From JAMZMI01 sp049115715 (GTDB lineage Bacteria > Bacteroidota > Bacteroidia > Cytophagales > Cyclobacteriaceae), in NCBI GenBank assembly GCA_049115715.1, contig JAGDZQ010000042.1, forward strand, positions 19,850 to 83,849: 64,000 bases of DNA, given 5' to 3'. A model generated the notes under the pieces. That model did no database searches. It saw nothing but the letters and a program-made list of their open reading frames with translations, and was not told where the DNA came from. A program made the position numbers and the translations under genes. The first letter of the stretch is position 1. Every line of letters starts with the position of its first letter. Positions 43,933 to 53,448 of the stretch are shown one piece after another.

Positions 43933-45483
43933 ATGAATTATAAAATACTCTGGGCTGACGATGAAATAGACTTGCTGCGCCCGCATATTCTCTTTTTGGA
44001 ACAGAAAGGCTACTCCATCGTACCGGTAAATAGTGGAGCTGATGCTCTAGAAAAGATAGATCATGAGATTTTCGACATGGTGTTTCTTGATGAAAATATG
44101 CCCGGGATGACTGGTCTGGAAACTTTGAATTATATCAAATCCACGCATCCGAACTTACCTGTGGTAATGATCACGAAGAGTGAGGAGGAGCAAATCATGG
44201 AAGAAGCGATTGGCGCAAAAATCGCGGATTACCTGATTAAGCCAATAAACCCAAACCAGATATTACTTTCCGTAAAAAAGATTTTGGATAACAAGCGGAT
44301 CATTTCTGAAAAGACGAATCAGGGATATATGCAGGAGTTTCAAAAACTGAGCTATGAAGTGCAGGATTTGGATGACCATCATGGGTGGTCTGACCTGTAT
44401 AGGAAATTAGTTTATTGGGAACTGGAAATCGATAGTACAGAAGATAAGAGCATGGGAGAAGTACTCACTAATCAGCAAACGGAGGCTAATCAGCAGTTTT
44501 GTGATTTTGTGGAAGAAAACTATGAAAGTTGGTTGAACGAGCCGGACGCAGATCGTCCTATAATGTCGCATCAGCTTTTGAGAAAGAAAGTTTTTCCTTT
44601 ATTAGAAGAAGAGAAGCCCGTTTTCCTCATTGTAATTGACAATCTGCGCTTTGATCAATGGGAGATTTTGGAACCGGAGATTTCTGAGCTTTTCAATGTT
44701 GCTGAAAAGGATAACTACTATTCTATATTACCGACTACTACGGCGTATGCCAGGAATGCACTCTTTTCTGGAATGCTACCTAAAGATATCGCCAGAAAGT
44801 TTCCTGATCTGTGGACAAGCGAAGATGAAGAAGGAGGAAAGAATAAGTTTGAGAAAGAGCTACTGGAAAAGAACCTTAACAAAGAAAGACTAGACATCAA
44901 GTTTTCTTATAATAAAATCATCAAGGCGCAAGAAGGGAAGCAATTGGTTGAAGGAGCAAATAACTTGCTTAAAAATGATCTTAACGCCATCGTATTTAAT
45001 TTTGTGGATATGCTATCCCATGCAAGGACAGACATGGCAATGATTCGAGAGTTGGCACCTGATGAGTCCGGCTACCGATCTTTGACTAAATCATGGTTTG
45101 GACATTCGTCTTTGTATGATTTGCTTAAGTTTCTTTCTCAAAAGGATGTGAAAGTGGTGATTACGACCGATCATGGTACTGTGAGAGTAAAGAGACCGTT
45201 CAAAATCGTAGGGGATAAGAATACCAATACCAACTTGAGATATAAACAGGGAAAGAATCTTTCCTTTAGAGAGGATGGTGTATTTATCAGTAGAGATCCT
45301 GAGAGCATAGGCTTGCCAAAGGTGAATGTGAGCACTTCGTTTGTTTTTGCCAGAGAAGATCACTTTTTCGCATACCCAAATAACTTTAACTACTACGTCA
45401 ATTATTATAAGGACACCTTCCAGCACGGAGGGTTGAGTATGGAGGAAATGATCATCCCTTATATTGTATTAGATCCCAAATGA
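43933..45483 (+). CDS. porX: PorX: response regulator with alkaline-phosphatase-superfamily (PglZ) effector domain
   Basis: 516 residues. The receiver domain has the acidic pair Asp9/Asp10 and phospho-acceptor Asp53 (VFLDENMPGMTG) with Lys in YLIKPINP. The C-terminal part is a PglZ-type alkaline phosphatase fold, with metal-site sequence FLIVIDNLRFDQWE, the Thr-containing PTTTAYARNALFSG, FVDMLSHARTD and VITTDHGTV. PorX with the kinase PorY controls type IX secretion in Porphyromonas and has phosphodiesterase activity toward cyclic oligonucleotides. The partner kinase is not in the window. It overlaps tsaE by four bases and begins a three-gene operon. Confidence 0.95.
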   Translation: MNYKILWADDEIDLLRPHILFLEQKGYSIVPVNSGADALEKIDHEIFDMVFLDENMPGMTGLETLNYIKSTHPNLPVVMITKSEEEQIMEEAIGAKIADYLIKPINPNQILLSVKKILDNKRIISEKTNQGYMQEFQKLSYEVQDLDDHHGWSDLYRKLVYWELEIDSTEDKSMGEVLTNQQTEANQQFCDFVEENYESWLNEPDADRPIMSHQLLRKKVFPLLEEEKPVFLIVIDNLRFDQWEILEPEISELFNVAEKDNYYSILPTTTAYARNALFSGMLPKDIARKFPDLWTSEDEEGGKNKFEKELLEKNLNKERLDIKFSYNKIIKAQEGKQLVEGANNLLKNDLNAIVFNFVDMLSHARTDMAMIRELAPDESGYRSLTKSWFGHSSLYDLLKFLSQKDVKVVITTDHGTVRVKRPFKIVGDKNTNTNLRYKQGKNLSFREDGVFISRDPESIGLPKVNVSTSFVFAREDHFFAYPNNFNYYVNYYKDTFQHGGLSMEEMIIPYIVLDPK

Positions 45484-45905
45484 TAAAGTATTACATTGAG
45501 TCAATGGCCGATTTGGTTGAGCCGGCCAGAAAAATCATTGATTTGTCTGAAACGCATGCCATCGTTTGCTTTGTGGGAGAGATGGGTGCGGGCAAGACTA
45601 CTTTGATTAAAGAAATATGCAGTCAGCTTGGTGTGGAGGATGTGACGAGCTCACCGACCTTTTCTATTGTAAATCAATACCTTGACCGAGAAGGTAAATC
45701 TGTTTATCACTTTGATTTTTTCCGAATTAAAAGCATAGGAGAGGCACTTGATATAGGAACTGAAGAATATCTCTACTCTGAAGATCGATGCTTAATTGAA
45801 TGGCCTGAAATGATAAAAGAGTTGATTCCCGATGAACACCTTGAAATTAGTATTAATTTAGTAGGCGATAATAAACGGGAATTGACGATTAGTGTGCCCG
45901 ACTGA
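45480..45905 (+). CDS. tsaE: tRNA threonylcarbamoyladenosine biosynthesis ATPase TsaE
   Basis: 141 residues. The P-loop is GEMGAGKTTLIKEI, followed by the switch SSPTFSIVNQYL and the strand VYHFDFFRIKS and LIEWPEMI. TsaE is needed with TsaB and TsaD for t6A modification of ANN-reading tRNAs. The ATG overlaps the porX stop (ATGA), so the two are translationally coupled, an arrangement also common in Bacteroidota. It is followed five bases later by ald. Confidence 0.96.
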   Translation: MIKYYIESMADLVEPARKIIDLSETHAIVCFVGEMGAGKTTLIKEICSQLGVEDVTSSPTFSIVNQYLDREGKSVYHFDFFRIKSIGEALDIGTEEYLYSEDRCLIEWPEMIKELIPDEHLEISINLVGDNKRELTISVPD

Positions 45906-45910
45906 AAAGT

Positions 45911-47137
45911 ATGGCTGACAAAATAAAATCAGGATTTGCAGAATTAGCACAGGGGCAAAGCCTTTATACTCAAGAGGCTCCAGCTAAAGTCAGAAGATCA
46001 AAAAATTCTCTTTTCATTGGTGTACCCAAGGAGATTTCTTTACAAGAAAGCAGAGTATCACTCAAGCCGGAATCAGTGGATGTGCTTGTAAACAATGGGA
46101 ATGAAGTTTGGGTGGAAGCTGGAGCGGGAATCTCTGCCAATTACTCAGATAATGAATATAGCGAGGCTGGTGCCAAGATTGTGTATTCTGCCAAGGAAGT
46201 CTATCAAGCTACGATAATACTTAAGGTTGAACCGCCCACACTTTCTGAAATAGAATGGATGAAAGAGGGGAGCGCGGTGGTTTCTGCTTTTCAAACGGGT
46301 CACCAATCTGCGGACTACATCCACGCACTCAATAAAAAGAAGATTACTGGCCTGGCCTACGAGTTTATAGAGGACAAAGTGGGAGGGCTGCCACTTGTAA
46401 GAGCCATGAGCGAGATAGCGGGTTCATCTGTAATGCTGATTGCTGCCGAGCTGCTGAGTAATAGCAGTGGAGGTCAAGGTGTGATTCTTGGAGGTATTAC
46501 GGGAGTTTCCCCAACGCAGGTACTCATTTTAGGGGCGGGAACAGTTGCAGAATATGCAGCAAGGGCGTGCCTTGGACTTGGTGTTGATATTCAGATTTTT
46601 GACAATCACATATATAAGCTTCGTAGAATCAAACATGCGCTAGGGCAGCAGGTTCATACTTCGACAATTGACAATGCCACACTTGGGCGCGCACTCAAAA
46701 ATGCCGATGTGGTAATCGGTGCTGTGCGACCCGATAAGGGCAGAAACATGTGTGTGGTTTCGGATGAAATGGTAGCTGCGATGAAGCCGGGAGCTGTTAT
46801 TGTGGATGTGAGCATAGATCAAGGAGGTTGCATTGGTACGTCCGAGATGACTAATCATAAACGACCTACTTTTCGTAAGTATGATGTGATTCATTATTGT
46901 GTTCCCAATATTGGTTCTAGAGTATCCAGAACGGCTTCAATGGCCGTATCCAATATATTGACTCCAATGCTTCTCCAAATTGCGGAAGCTGGTGGAGTGG
47001 ATGAGATGATTTTCAGCAATCGCTGGTTTATGAAAGGTGTCTATACTTATCGTGGTAGCGTTTCAAATGTGCACTTGGCAAAGAAATTTAATCTTGGATA
47101 CAAGGATTTGAATTTGCTGATTGCGGCTAGGATTTAA
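45911..47137 (+). CDS. ald: Alanine dehydrogenase
   Basis: 408 residues. Motifs of the alanine dehydrogenase/NAD(P) transhydrogenase family are GVPKEISLQESRVSLKPE, the Rossmann region VLILGAGTVAEYAARACLGLG, and DVVIGAVRPDKGR. It interconverts L-alanine and pyruvate with NAD. The segment SAFQTGHQSADYIHAL replaces the more usual substrate-binding loop of Bacillus-type Ald, a feature of the Bacteroidota branch. It is the last gene of the porX-tsaE-ald operon. Confidence 0.93.
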   Translation: MADKIKSGFAELAQGQSLYTQEAPAKVRRSKNSLFIGVPKEISLQESRVSLKPESVDVLVNNGNEVWVEAGAGISANYSDNEYSEAGAKIVYSAKEVYQATIILKVEPPTLSEIEWMKEGSAVVSAFQTGHQSADYIHALNKKKITGLAYEFIEDKVGGLPLVRAMSEIAGSSVMLIAAELLSNSSGGQGVILGGITGVSPTQVLILGAGTVAEYAARACLGLGVDIQIFDNHIYKLRRIKHALGQQVHTSTIDNATLGRALKNADVVIGAVRPDKGRNMCVVSDEMVAAMKPGAVIVDVSIDQGGCIGTSEMTNHKRPTFRKYDVIHYCVPNIGSRVSRTASMAVSNILTPMLLQIAEAGGVDEMIFSNRWFMKGVYTYRGSVSNVHLAKKFNLGYKDLNLLIAARI

Positions 47138-47146
47138 GTCGAGAGT

Positions 47147-47178
47147 AAAAAAATGCTGAATGTTTTTGTTCAGTATTC
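47147..47178 (-). terminator. Terminator after the CsgG/TolB-like barrel gene
   Basis: Read leftward, ATACTGAA pairs with TTCAGCAT (one mismatch) around CAAAAACA and runs into seven T. It ends the leftward gene at 47195; it lies just past the ald stop. Confidence 0.7.
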
Positions 47179-47194
47179 TCATAAATTATGAATT

Positions 47195-48292
47195 TTAAAA
47201 AGCAGGCTTTCTGGCGGTGTTAAATCCAAGTGTGACTCCTACAATTGAGCCATCCTTTTTAGGAGAGAAAAATATATTGATTGGAATATTGAGATAGCCA
47301 GATTGGAAAGTTTTCCCAAAACCGACAATCAAACCGATTGATGGTCGCATAATGCCTCTGCTGTCAATCCGTTCTTCGACTTTGACATTGATTGGCGGTT
47401 CTATAATGTCGTCTAATGGAATCCAGTTGTCACCCTGATAGTACCCTTCGCTCGTTTTTACGACTCTTATCACTGGCCCAAGTCCAAATTCAAATCCACT
47501 TTTATTGAACCTAAATCCATTAAGGAATGTGATAGATGGAATGACTTGCCCGCTTTCCAATCCATTTATTGACGGGATGACTTCAACTAACGCTTGAAAA
47601 TCACCTGAACTCAAGTATTGTTTCTCGAATTGATAACCAAACATTGAGCTTATGCGGAACATATTGTACCCGCCATCTAATTTTGAAGATGTAAGTCTTC
47701 GGCCGTTTTTCCCTGAGATATAGGTAGCACCCATTCTTGGCCCATTCAAGTTGACGGTTGTTTTCATCGTGGTAATGGGTAAGCTATAATTGATCAATAA
47801 ATCCACCAGATGAGGGTCGTTTTCAATTTCTAATAGATCATTTAGGGAGATCATGGCCATTGTTTGAATTTCTGCCTGAGCGTCGAGATACTCTATTACG
47901 CTTGCTTTCTCTACTCTTTTACTTCTCACATCTATGAGCCTTAGGATGATTACTATTTTATCTCCAAATAGCTCTGCGCTTCCTGTAAGCATTTTGTCGG
48001 CTTTTAATAAATTTCCAGCATTTACAAGGGCATTTTTGCCAAAGCAATTCATGGGATCAATTTGATTTACTTCCAGGGTGTTTGCTACATCATACTTATC
48101 TAGAACTTCATATCGGTTAATTTTTTCTAGTTCGAGTCTTACAATGTTTGCCATCGTGATATTATCAATTTCTAGATTTCGGGTATCAAGACTAATTAGC
48201 GCAATTGTTGGTTTTTCTTGCGCATTGAGGAAAGCAAGGAAACCGAAAATGAAGACAACTTTGAGAATGATTTTTAGGATTAGATTTTTCAT
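47195..48292 (-). CDS. Exported protein: CsgG/TolB-like N-terminal domain and outer-membrane barrel
   Basis: Signal peptide (KVVFIFGFLAFLNAQ). The N-terminal 150 residues (IALISLDTRNLEIDN, VRLELEKINRYEVLDKYDV, ADKMLTGSAELFGDKIVIILRLIDV) have the alpha/beta pattern of TolB-N or CsgG-like domains found in outer-membrane assembly factors. The second half has alternating strands (FRISSMFGYQFEKQYL, GFEFGLGPVIRVVKTS, GSIVGVTLGFNTARKPAF), which look like a small barrel. No exact family. It is monocistronic with its own terminator; function unknown. Confidence 0.7.
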   Translation of the reverse strand: MKNLILKIILKVVFIFGFLAFLNAQEKPTIALISLDTRNLEIDNITMANIVRLELEKINRYEVLDKYDVANTLEVNQIDPMNCFGKNALVNAGNLLKADKMLTGSAELFGDKIVIILRLIDVRSKRVEKASVIEYLDAQAEIQTMAMISLNDLLEIENDPHLVDLLINYSLPITTMKTTVNLNGPRMGATYISGKNGRRLTSSKLDGGYNMFRISSMFGYQFEKQYLSSGDFQALVEVIPSINGLESGQVIPSITFLNGFRFNKSGFEFGLGPVIRVVKTSEGYYQGDNWIPLDDIIEPPINVKVEERIDSRGIMRPSIGLIVGFGKTFQSGYLNIPINIFFSPKKDGSIVGVTLGFNTARKPAF

Positions 48293-48525
48293 CGTTTTTC
48301 TTTTTTTGATTGATCAAAGTTTGATTCTCGAGGCTATTTCGCGAAACGGATTATTGAGGTCAACTTTCAACTTATAAGGAATAGTGCCAATAATTGACTG
48401 TATCAATTGGGTGAGGCAGATTAGAAAACGGGTTTTCGCAATTAGAAACTGTCTAGTGATGATATCTGCAATTAATAGTAAATTGATTTGCGAAATTTGC
48501 AAATAAGATCTCTCACTTTATTAAC

Positions 48526-49536
48526 ATGAAGCAAGAACGACAGATTCAATTCTTAGAAAACATTCAGAAAGCCAGCAATTCAAATATTGGTTTTGTCAAT
48601 GAGCTCGCTGATTTACTCACAATAAGCAATGACAGTGCTTATAGAAGATTAAGAGGGGAAACATCGCTCACATTCAATGAAGTTGGTGTGCTGTGCAATC
48701 ATTATAAGATTTCCTTTGATGCATTCAATAGTACTCCCGATGTTGAGATTGTCCCTTTTCAATATCGAACATTACTTGGTTCTAAAGAAAATTTCGTCAA
48801 ATATCTATCTGAATTATGCGAAGAGATGGATCGTGTAAGGGAAGCACGGTGTGACGATAAACACATTATCTATGCAGGTCAAAGCTTGCCAATATTTCAT
48901 TATTTCAAGTTTCCGATGCTAACAAGATTCAAAACCTTTTATTGGTTTAGATCTATTATGAATGTCGATGATTTACAGGAAGAGGTCTTTTTACCTGAGA
49001 AAATTGATGATGAAATTATTGAATTGGGAAACAGGTTATTTAAATCTTACTTAGGAGTTCCCTCGACTGAGATATGGGTCGACTCAACTGTGATGGGAAC
49101 GCTGCATCAAATTCAATTTTATTGGGATTCTGGAATGTTTAATGGTAAAGAAGACGCTTTGGAGGTTTGTAAAGACACAAAATCGTTAATTGAATTTGTT
49201 CAGAAATTGTGCGCAACAGGAAAGAAGCAGGATGATTTTGAAAATCCTTCTATTTATGGCGAACAATTTCAATTGTACTATAGCGAAATAGAAATTGAGA
49301 AAGTGAGTGTGCTGGTAAGATTAGCGGGAATCAGTAGAGTCTATTTAGATCAGCTCACGTGTGGCTCTATTCATACTGAGCATCAGGCTTTTGCAAATGA
49401 GACTGCAGACTGGCTTAACTCCATTATTAGTAAATCAAATTTGATCACAGGTGTTTCCCAAACAATGCGCTATCAGTTTTTTAATAGGAGTTTGAAGCAA
49501 TTAAAGAAATTGGAGGAGCGTATAGAGGAAGGCTAG
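48526..49536 (+). CDS. Helix-turn-helix DNA-binding protein
   Basis: 336 residues. The N-terminus (FVNELADLLTISNDSAYRRLRGETSLTFNEV lies at about 24-54) forms a helix-turn-helix resembling that of Bacteroidota BetR-like or XRE-like regulators. The remaining 270 residues contain no catalytic motif and look mostly helical, a possible ligand-sensing domain. It should regulate transcription, but the target is unknown. It stands alone. Confidence 0.75.
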   Translation: MKQERQIQFLENIQKASNSNIGFVNELADLLTISNDSAYRRLRGETSLTFNEVGVLCNHYKISFDAFNSTPDVEIVPFQYRTLLGSKENFVKYLSELCEEMDRVREARCDDKHIIYAGQSLPIFHYFKFPMLTRFKTFYWFRSIMNVDDLQEEVFLPEKIDDEIIELGNRLFKSYLGVPSTEIWVDSTVMGTLHQIQFYWDSGMFNGKEDALEVCKDTKSLIEFVQKLCATGKKQDDFENPSIYGEQFQLYYSEIEIEKVSVLVRLAGISRVYLDQLTCGSIHTEHQAFANETADWLNSIISKSNLITGVSQTMRYQFFNRSLKQLKKLEERIEEG

Positions 49537-49538
49537 CG

Positions 49539-49679
49539 TTACATAAAGCTGCTATCCTCTAGTATATCTAATCCCTCATAAGTCTTATCTTCAAAGTCAT
49601 AATAAAACCGGATGTAAGCTATATCAGCATCTCCTTCAACTTCAAAATGACTCAAAATTTTCTGACTTGGTATCACCAT
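49539..49679 (-). CDS. Small acidic protein of 46 aa, translationally coupled to the hydrolase gene
   Basis: The ATG at 49677-49679 overlaps the hydrolase stop by seven bases (ATGGTGA), and a 46-codon frame runs leftward to a TAA at 49539. The product begins MVIPSQKILSHFEVEGDAD and is acidic with a short aromatic stretch (AYIRFYYDFE). Position and overlap in the valS-hydrolase operon, plus the coherent amphipathic composition, argue that it is real. No family is recognised. It is easily missed because of its length. Confidence 0.55.
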   Translation of the reverse strand: MVIPSQKILSHFEVEGDADIAYIRFYYDFEDKTYEGLDILEDSSFM

Positions 49680-50191
49680 TTTTCCAAAAGCCCTCTCCCA
49701 AACTTCCACTCGCGAAACCCGCTTTGATCATCAATATGACCAGCATCCGGAAGCTTGATGAACTCACTTCCCCAGCAATCAGCAAAGTATTCTGCCCGAT
49801 CAATCGAGACTGCCTGATCATTGCTGCTGGCAACTACTATGCTTGGAAACGGAAGTTTCATGAGCGGAACAGGAGTAAAGCCCTCTATCTCATCAGGGTA
49901 GTTCAGTTGCTCGGGATCAGAAGGAGCGACCAGTAAGGCGCCATTAATGCTCAGTTTATAATCTGAAACTGCATGAATGAAAGCAGCGCAACCGATGCTG
50001 TGCGAGGTGACTAAAACGTCTTCTCGACCTTTTAGTATCTTACCGATATTACGAACCCATTCTTCCCTTTTAGGATTTGCCCAATTCGATTGAGTAATCC
50101 TTTCAAAGACATCTGGTTCATTACATTCCCAGACAGATTGCCAATGATCCTCATTGGAGTTTTTCCATCCGGGAATGTTGTAGACCTTCAT
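49673..50191 (-). CDS. RBBP9/YdeN-family alpha/beta hydrolase
   Basis: 172 residues. The fold follows RBBP9/YdeN proteins: an early Trp motif (IPGWKNSNEDHWQSVWE), nucleophile elbow SHSIGC, a late Asp in ASSNDQAVS and His in AGHIDDQS, which make a complete triad. Substrate is unknown; relatives are serine hydrolases with poor functional definition. It overlaps the end of valS by one base and the 46-residue gene by seven, so the three form one operon. Confidence 0.9.
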   Translation of the reverse strand: MKVYNIPGWKNSNEDHWQSVWECNEPDVFERITQSNWANPKREEWVRNIGKILKGREDVLVTSHSIGCAAFIHAVSDYKLSINGALLVAPSDPEQLNYPDEIEGFTPVPLMKLPFPSIVVASSNDQAVSIDRAEYFADCWGSEFIKLPDAGHIDDQSGFREWKFGRGLLEKW

Positions 50192-52866
50192 CAGAGAGCA
50201 GCCAAACTCTCCTCAATCGCTTTGATTTTAGCCTCTGCATCAGCCTTTTTCTTCTTCTCGTTATCAACTACCTGAGCAGGTGCACCACTCACAAATTTTT
50301 CATTGCTCAGCTTCTTTTCTACAGAAGTAAGAAATCCTTTTGCGTACTTGAGTTCCTCTTCCAGTCTTTGTTTTTCTGCCTCCACATCTATTTCGAGATT
50401 AAGAGGAATAAAAAACTCATCTGCACCTAGTACAAAACTTGCGCAGTTCTCTGGCTTATCACCAGAGAAAGTGATTTCAGAAACATTTGCAAGCTTTTGA
50501 ATAGAATCACCAATTGGTAGAATCGCAGATTCATCATTCGTCTTGATCACAACCTCCAGTGATTCCCTTGGAGACAGCCCCTTACTACTCCTTAGATTCC
50601 TTACCTGAGAAGTGATTTCAAATAGCAATTCTCCAGACTTAAGCACACCCTCATCAAATGACCCTGCCGTAGGCCATAAAGCCTTAATCAACGGATCATT
50701 CTCCCTTTCTCTCAATCCATGCCACAGCTCCTCAGTTATAAATGGCATAAATGGGTGCAGTACTCTACTGATCTGCTCAAATAAAGCAACCGTACTCTCC
50801 AAAGTAGCAGAATCTATAGGTTGCTGATATTCCGGCTTGATCCACTCCAAGTACCAGCTGCAGAAGTCGTTCCACACCAGCTTGTACACTGTCATCAATG
50901 CATCCGACATACGGAATTTGCTGAAGTGATCCTCCAGCTCAGCGATAGACTGATTCAGTCTAGCTTCAAACCATGCAATGGCAAGCTTATTTTCCTCAGG
51001 CTGAGGAATATCCTTTACCTCCCAGCCCTTAACTAGTCGGAAAGCATTCCATATTTTATTTGAGAAATTCCTACCCTGTTCTACCAGTTTTTCGTCAAAC
51101 AAGAGATCATTCCCAGCAGGAGAGGAGAAGAGCATGCCAGTTCTCACACCATCCGCACCATATTGCTTGATCAGGTCTAGTGGGTCAGGAGAGTTGCCAA
51201 GTGATTTGGACATCTTTCTTCTCTTCTTATCACGTACGATCCCTGTTAAGTACACGTTTTTGAATGGCTTCTCTCCACTATACTCATAGCCAGATATAAT
51301 CATCCTCGCTACCCAGAAAAACAATATTTCTGGAGCCGTAACCAGCGTGCTAGTAGGGTAGAAATAATCAAGATCGGCGTTTTTCCCAGGAATGATTTTT
51401 CCAGTTTCCTTATCGAAACACTCATCATTAAATCCATCGAATACCGCCTGAGGGAATAACCAGGAAGAAGCCCACGTATCCAGTACATCCTCATCTTGCT
51501 TCATATCGGCATCAGTCAAAGACGAATTGCCAGATTTCTCTTTCGCAAGTATCAAAGCCTCTTCTGCCGTCTCAGCGACTACATAATCATCTTCCCCACT
51601 ACCGTAGAAATATGCCGGAATTCTCTGTCCCCACCAAAGCTGACGTGATATGCACCAATCACGTACATTCTCCATCCAGTGGTTATACGTATTCTTAAAC
51701 TTAGTAGGAAAAAGCAAAACATCATCTTCCATTACAGCCTTGTGTGCCGTTCTGGAAATCTCTTTCATCTTAATGAACCACTGAAGCGAAAGCTTTGGCT
51801 CCACTACTGAGTTTGTTCTTTCCGATCGCCCAATCCGAGTGGTAAAGTCCTCAGTTCCGACCAACTGACCAGCCTCATCAAGATCTTTTACAATGATCTT
51901 CCTTAACTTAAATCTATCTAACCCTACATATTTCTCAACACCACATTTATCATTGATCGAACCATCCAAGTTGATCGTGTCGATCACTTCCAGGTTATGT
52001 CTCTGACCTATTTCATAATCATTGACATCATGAGCCGGAGTAACCTTCAAACAACCCGTCCCAAAGTCCAACTCCACATAATCATCCGCAATAATTGGGA
52101 TTTCACGATTGATGAACGGCACCAGAGCCATTTTACCAACCAAGTGCATGTAACGCTCATCCTTAGGATTAACAGCAATCGCGGCATCACCCAGAATCGT
52201 TTCAGGCCTTACCGTTGCGATCGTGATGAATTCTTCCGAATCCTTAATTTGATATTTTACAGAGTAAAGTGTCGCTTTCTCACCATTCTCTTTGTAAATA
52301 ACCTCCTCATTAGAAAGAGCCGTCTGAGCCTCAGTATCCCAGTTGATCATTCTCAGTCCTCGGTATATATACCCTTTCTTGTATAGATCAATGAATACCT
52401 TGATTACAGCCTTATAATACCCCTCATCCATGGTAAAGGCCGTACGATCCCAGTCACATGAAGCTCCGAGCTTTTTCAATTGCTCAAGGATAATACCCCC
52501 GTACTTTTCCTTCCACTCCCAAGCATGTTCCATGAACTCATCTCTGGAGAGATCACTTTTTTTGATACCCTTTTCACGAAGCATTCCTACCACCTTTGCT
52601 TCCGTCGCAATCGAAGCATGATCCGTTCCCGGCACCCAGCAAGCCTCCTTGCCCTCCATTCTTGCCTTCCTTATTAAGATGTCCTGTATCGTATTATTAA
52701 GCATATGTCCCATATGAAGCACCCCTGTCACGTTAGGAGGAGGTATCACAATAGAATACGGCTCCTTATTCCGGTCAACCTTGGCTTTGAAATACCCGTT
52801 TTCCATCCAGTATTGATACCACTTGTCCTCTATTGCGGTAGGATCGTATTTTGTAGAAATGCTCAT
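50191..52866 (-). CDS. valS: Valine-tRNA ligase
   Basis: 891 residues, normal for ValS. The HIGH signature appears as PPPNVTGVLHMGHML near residue 40, and the KMSKS signature as RRKMSKSLGNS. The editing domain and a C-terminal coiled coil (DVEAEKQRLEEELKYAKGF) are present, the latter a ValS trademark. It charges tRNA-Val with valine in the cytoplasm. It is the first gene of a leftward operon with a hydrolase and a microprotein. Confidence 0.98.
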   Translation of the reverse strand: MSISTKYDPTAIEDKWYQYWMENGYFKAKVDRNKEPYSIVIPPPNVTGVLHMGHMLNNTIQDILIRKARMEGKEACWVPGTDHASIATEAKVVGMLREKGIKKSDLSRDEFMEHAWEWKEKYGGIILEQLKKLGASCDWDRTAFTMDEGYYKAVIKVFIDLYKKGYIYRGLRMINWDTEAQTALSNEEVIYKENGEKATLYSVKYQIKDSEEFITIATVRPETILGDAAIAVNPKDERYMHLVGKMALVPFINREIPIIADDYVELDFGTGCLKVTPAHDVNDYEIGQRHNLEVIDTINLDGSINDKCGVEKYVGLDRFKLRKIIVKDLDEAGQLVGTEDFTTRIGRSERTNSVVEPKLSLQWFIKMKEISRTAHKAVMEDDVLLFPTKFKNTYNHWMENVRDWCISRQLWWGQRIPAYFYGSGEDDYVVAETAEEALILAKEKSGNSSLTDADMKQDEDVLDTWASSWLFPQAVFDGFNDECFDKETGKIIPGKNADLDYFYPTSTLVTAPEILFFWVARMIISGYEYSGEKPFKNVYLTGIVRDKKRRKMSKSLGNSPDPLDLIKQYGADGVRTGMLFSSPAGNDLLFDEKLVEQGRNFSNKIWNAFRLVKGWEVKDIPQPEENKLAIAWFEARLNQSIAELEDHFSKFRMSDALMTVYKLVWNDFCSWYLEWIKPEYQQPIDSATLESTVALFEQISRVLHPFMPFITEELWHGLRERENDPLIKALWPTAGSFDEGVLKSGELLFEITSQVRNLRSSKGLSPRESLEVVIKTNDESAILPIGDSIQKLANVSEITFSGDKPENCASFVLGADEFFIPLNLEIDVEAEKQRLEEELKYAKGFLTSVEKKLSNEKFVSGAPAQVVDNEKKKKADAEAKIKAIEESLAAL

Positions 52867-53061
52867 CGATTACTTAAACTTTATCAGTCTTAAAAATGAA
52901 GCGCAAATCTAAGTTTTTTGGCCAAAAGAGCTTTTGATCAAGTGCTTTTATTCTTGAGGTTTTCACAGAATAGGAGGGAACCCTTAAGCTCGTTTTGTTA
53001 AAAGTTTGGAGAGATGCTGTATCATCCATTGCCATTAGCGCTCCTGCAATCCGCTATATCT

Positions 53062-53080
53062 CTCCAGCTTGCAACTGGAG
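53062..53080. repeat. Palindromic element, REP-like hairpin
   Basis: CTCCAG-CTTGCAA-CTGGAG forms a six-base-pair GC-rich stem within a more GC-rich patch (about 53040-53105) than the surrounding AT-rich DNA. The appearance is like a REP or decayed mobile repeat, but only one copy lies in the window, so identity is unknown. Confidence 0.45.
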
Positions 53081-53421
53081 GATGCCGCTGCTATCAGGTC
53101 TATTTAGCAAGATTTACCTTACTATCACAAAGCCTTCAACAATCTGTTCAATTGTAAAGACTATGGATAAATTACCAGAACCTCCTTTTTTGAGATCAAG
53201 CAAACAAATTTGGGGAGGGATTGAAATATTCGAAGAAAGTTTTTGTTCTCCCTTTGTTTATTTTAGATTTTCTCCAGCCTAAAACAGCAAAGAATAAAAT
53301 ACTGTCTGAGCCTTGAAAACACTTTAGGTGTTCACTTCAATTAGTTCGGCGAGTTTATTTTATTCCTGTTTTGGGTTGGAGAAAAGCGTTAAGAAATGAA
53401 TGCTGGGCTAGATTTTTGGCA

Positions 53422-53448
53422 ACACCTTTTCATCAATGGAAAAGGTGT
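53422..53448. repeat. Perfect 10-bp stem hairpin, no T run
   Basis: ACACCTTTTC (53422-53431) and GAAAAGGTGT (53439-53448) pair perfectly over a seven-base loop. Neither side has the T run of a terminator, and the nearest coding end is far away, so it may belong to an RNA structure or repeat. Confidence 0.5.

Noticed and set aside
52995..53282. A 95-codon frame in the gap after valS
   Set aside because: It has no domain, signal peptide or coding-like composition, crosses a palindromic element, and its codon pattern does not resemble the genes around it.
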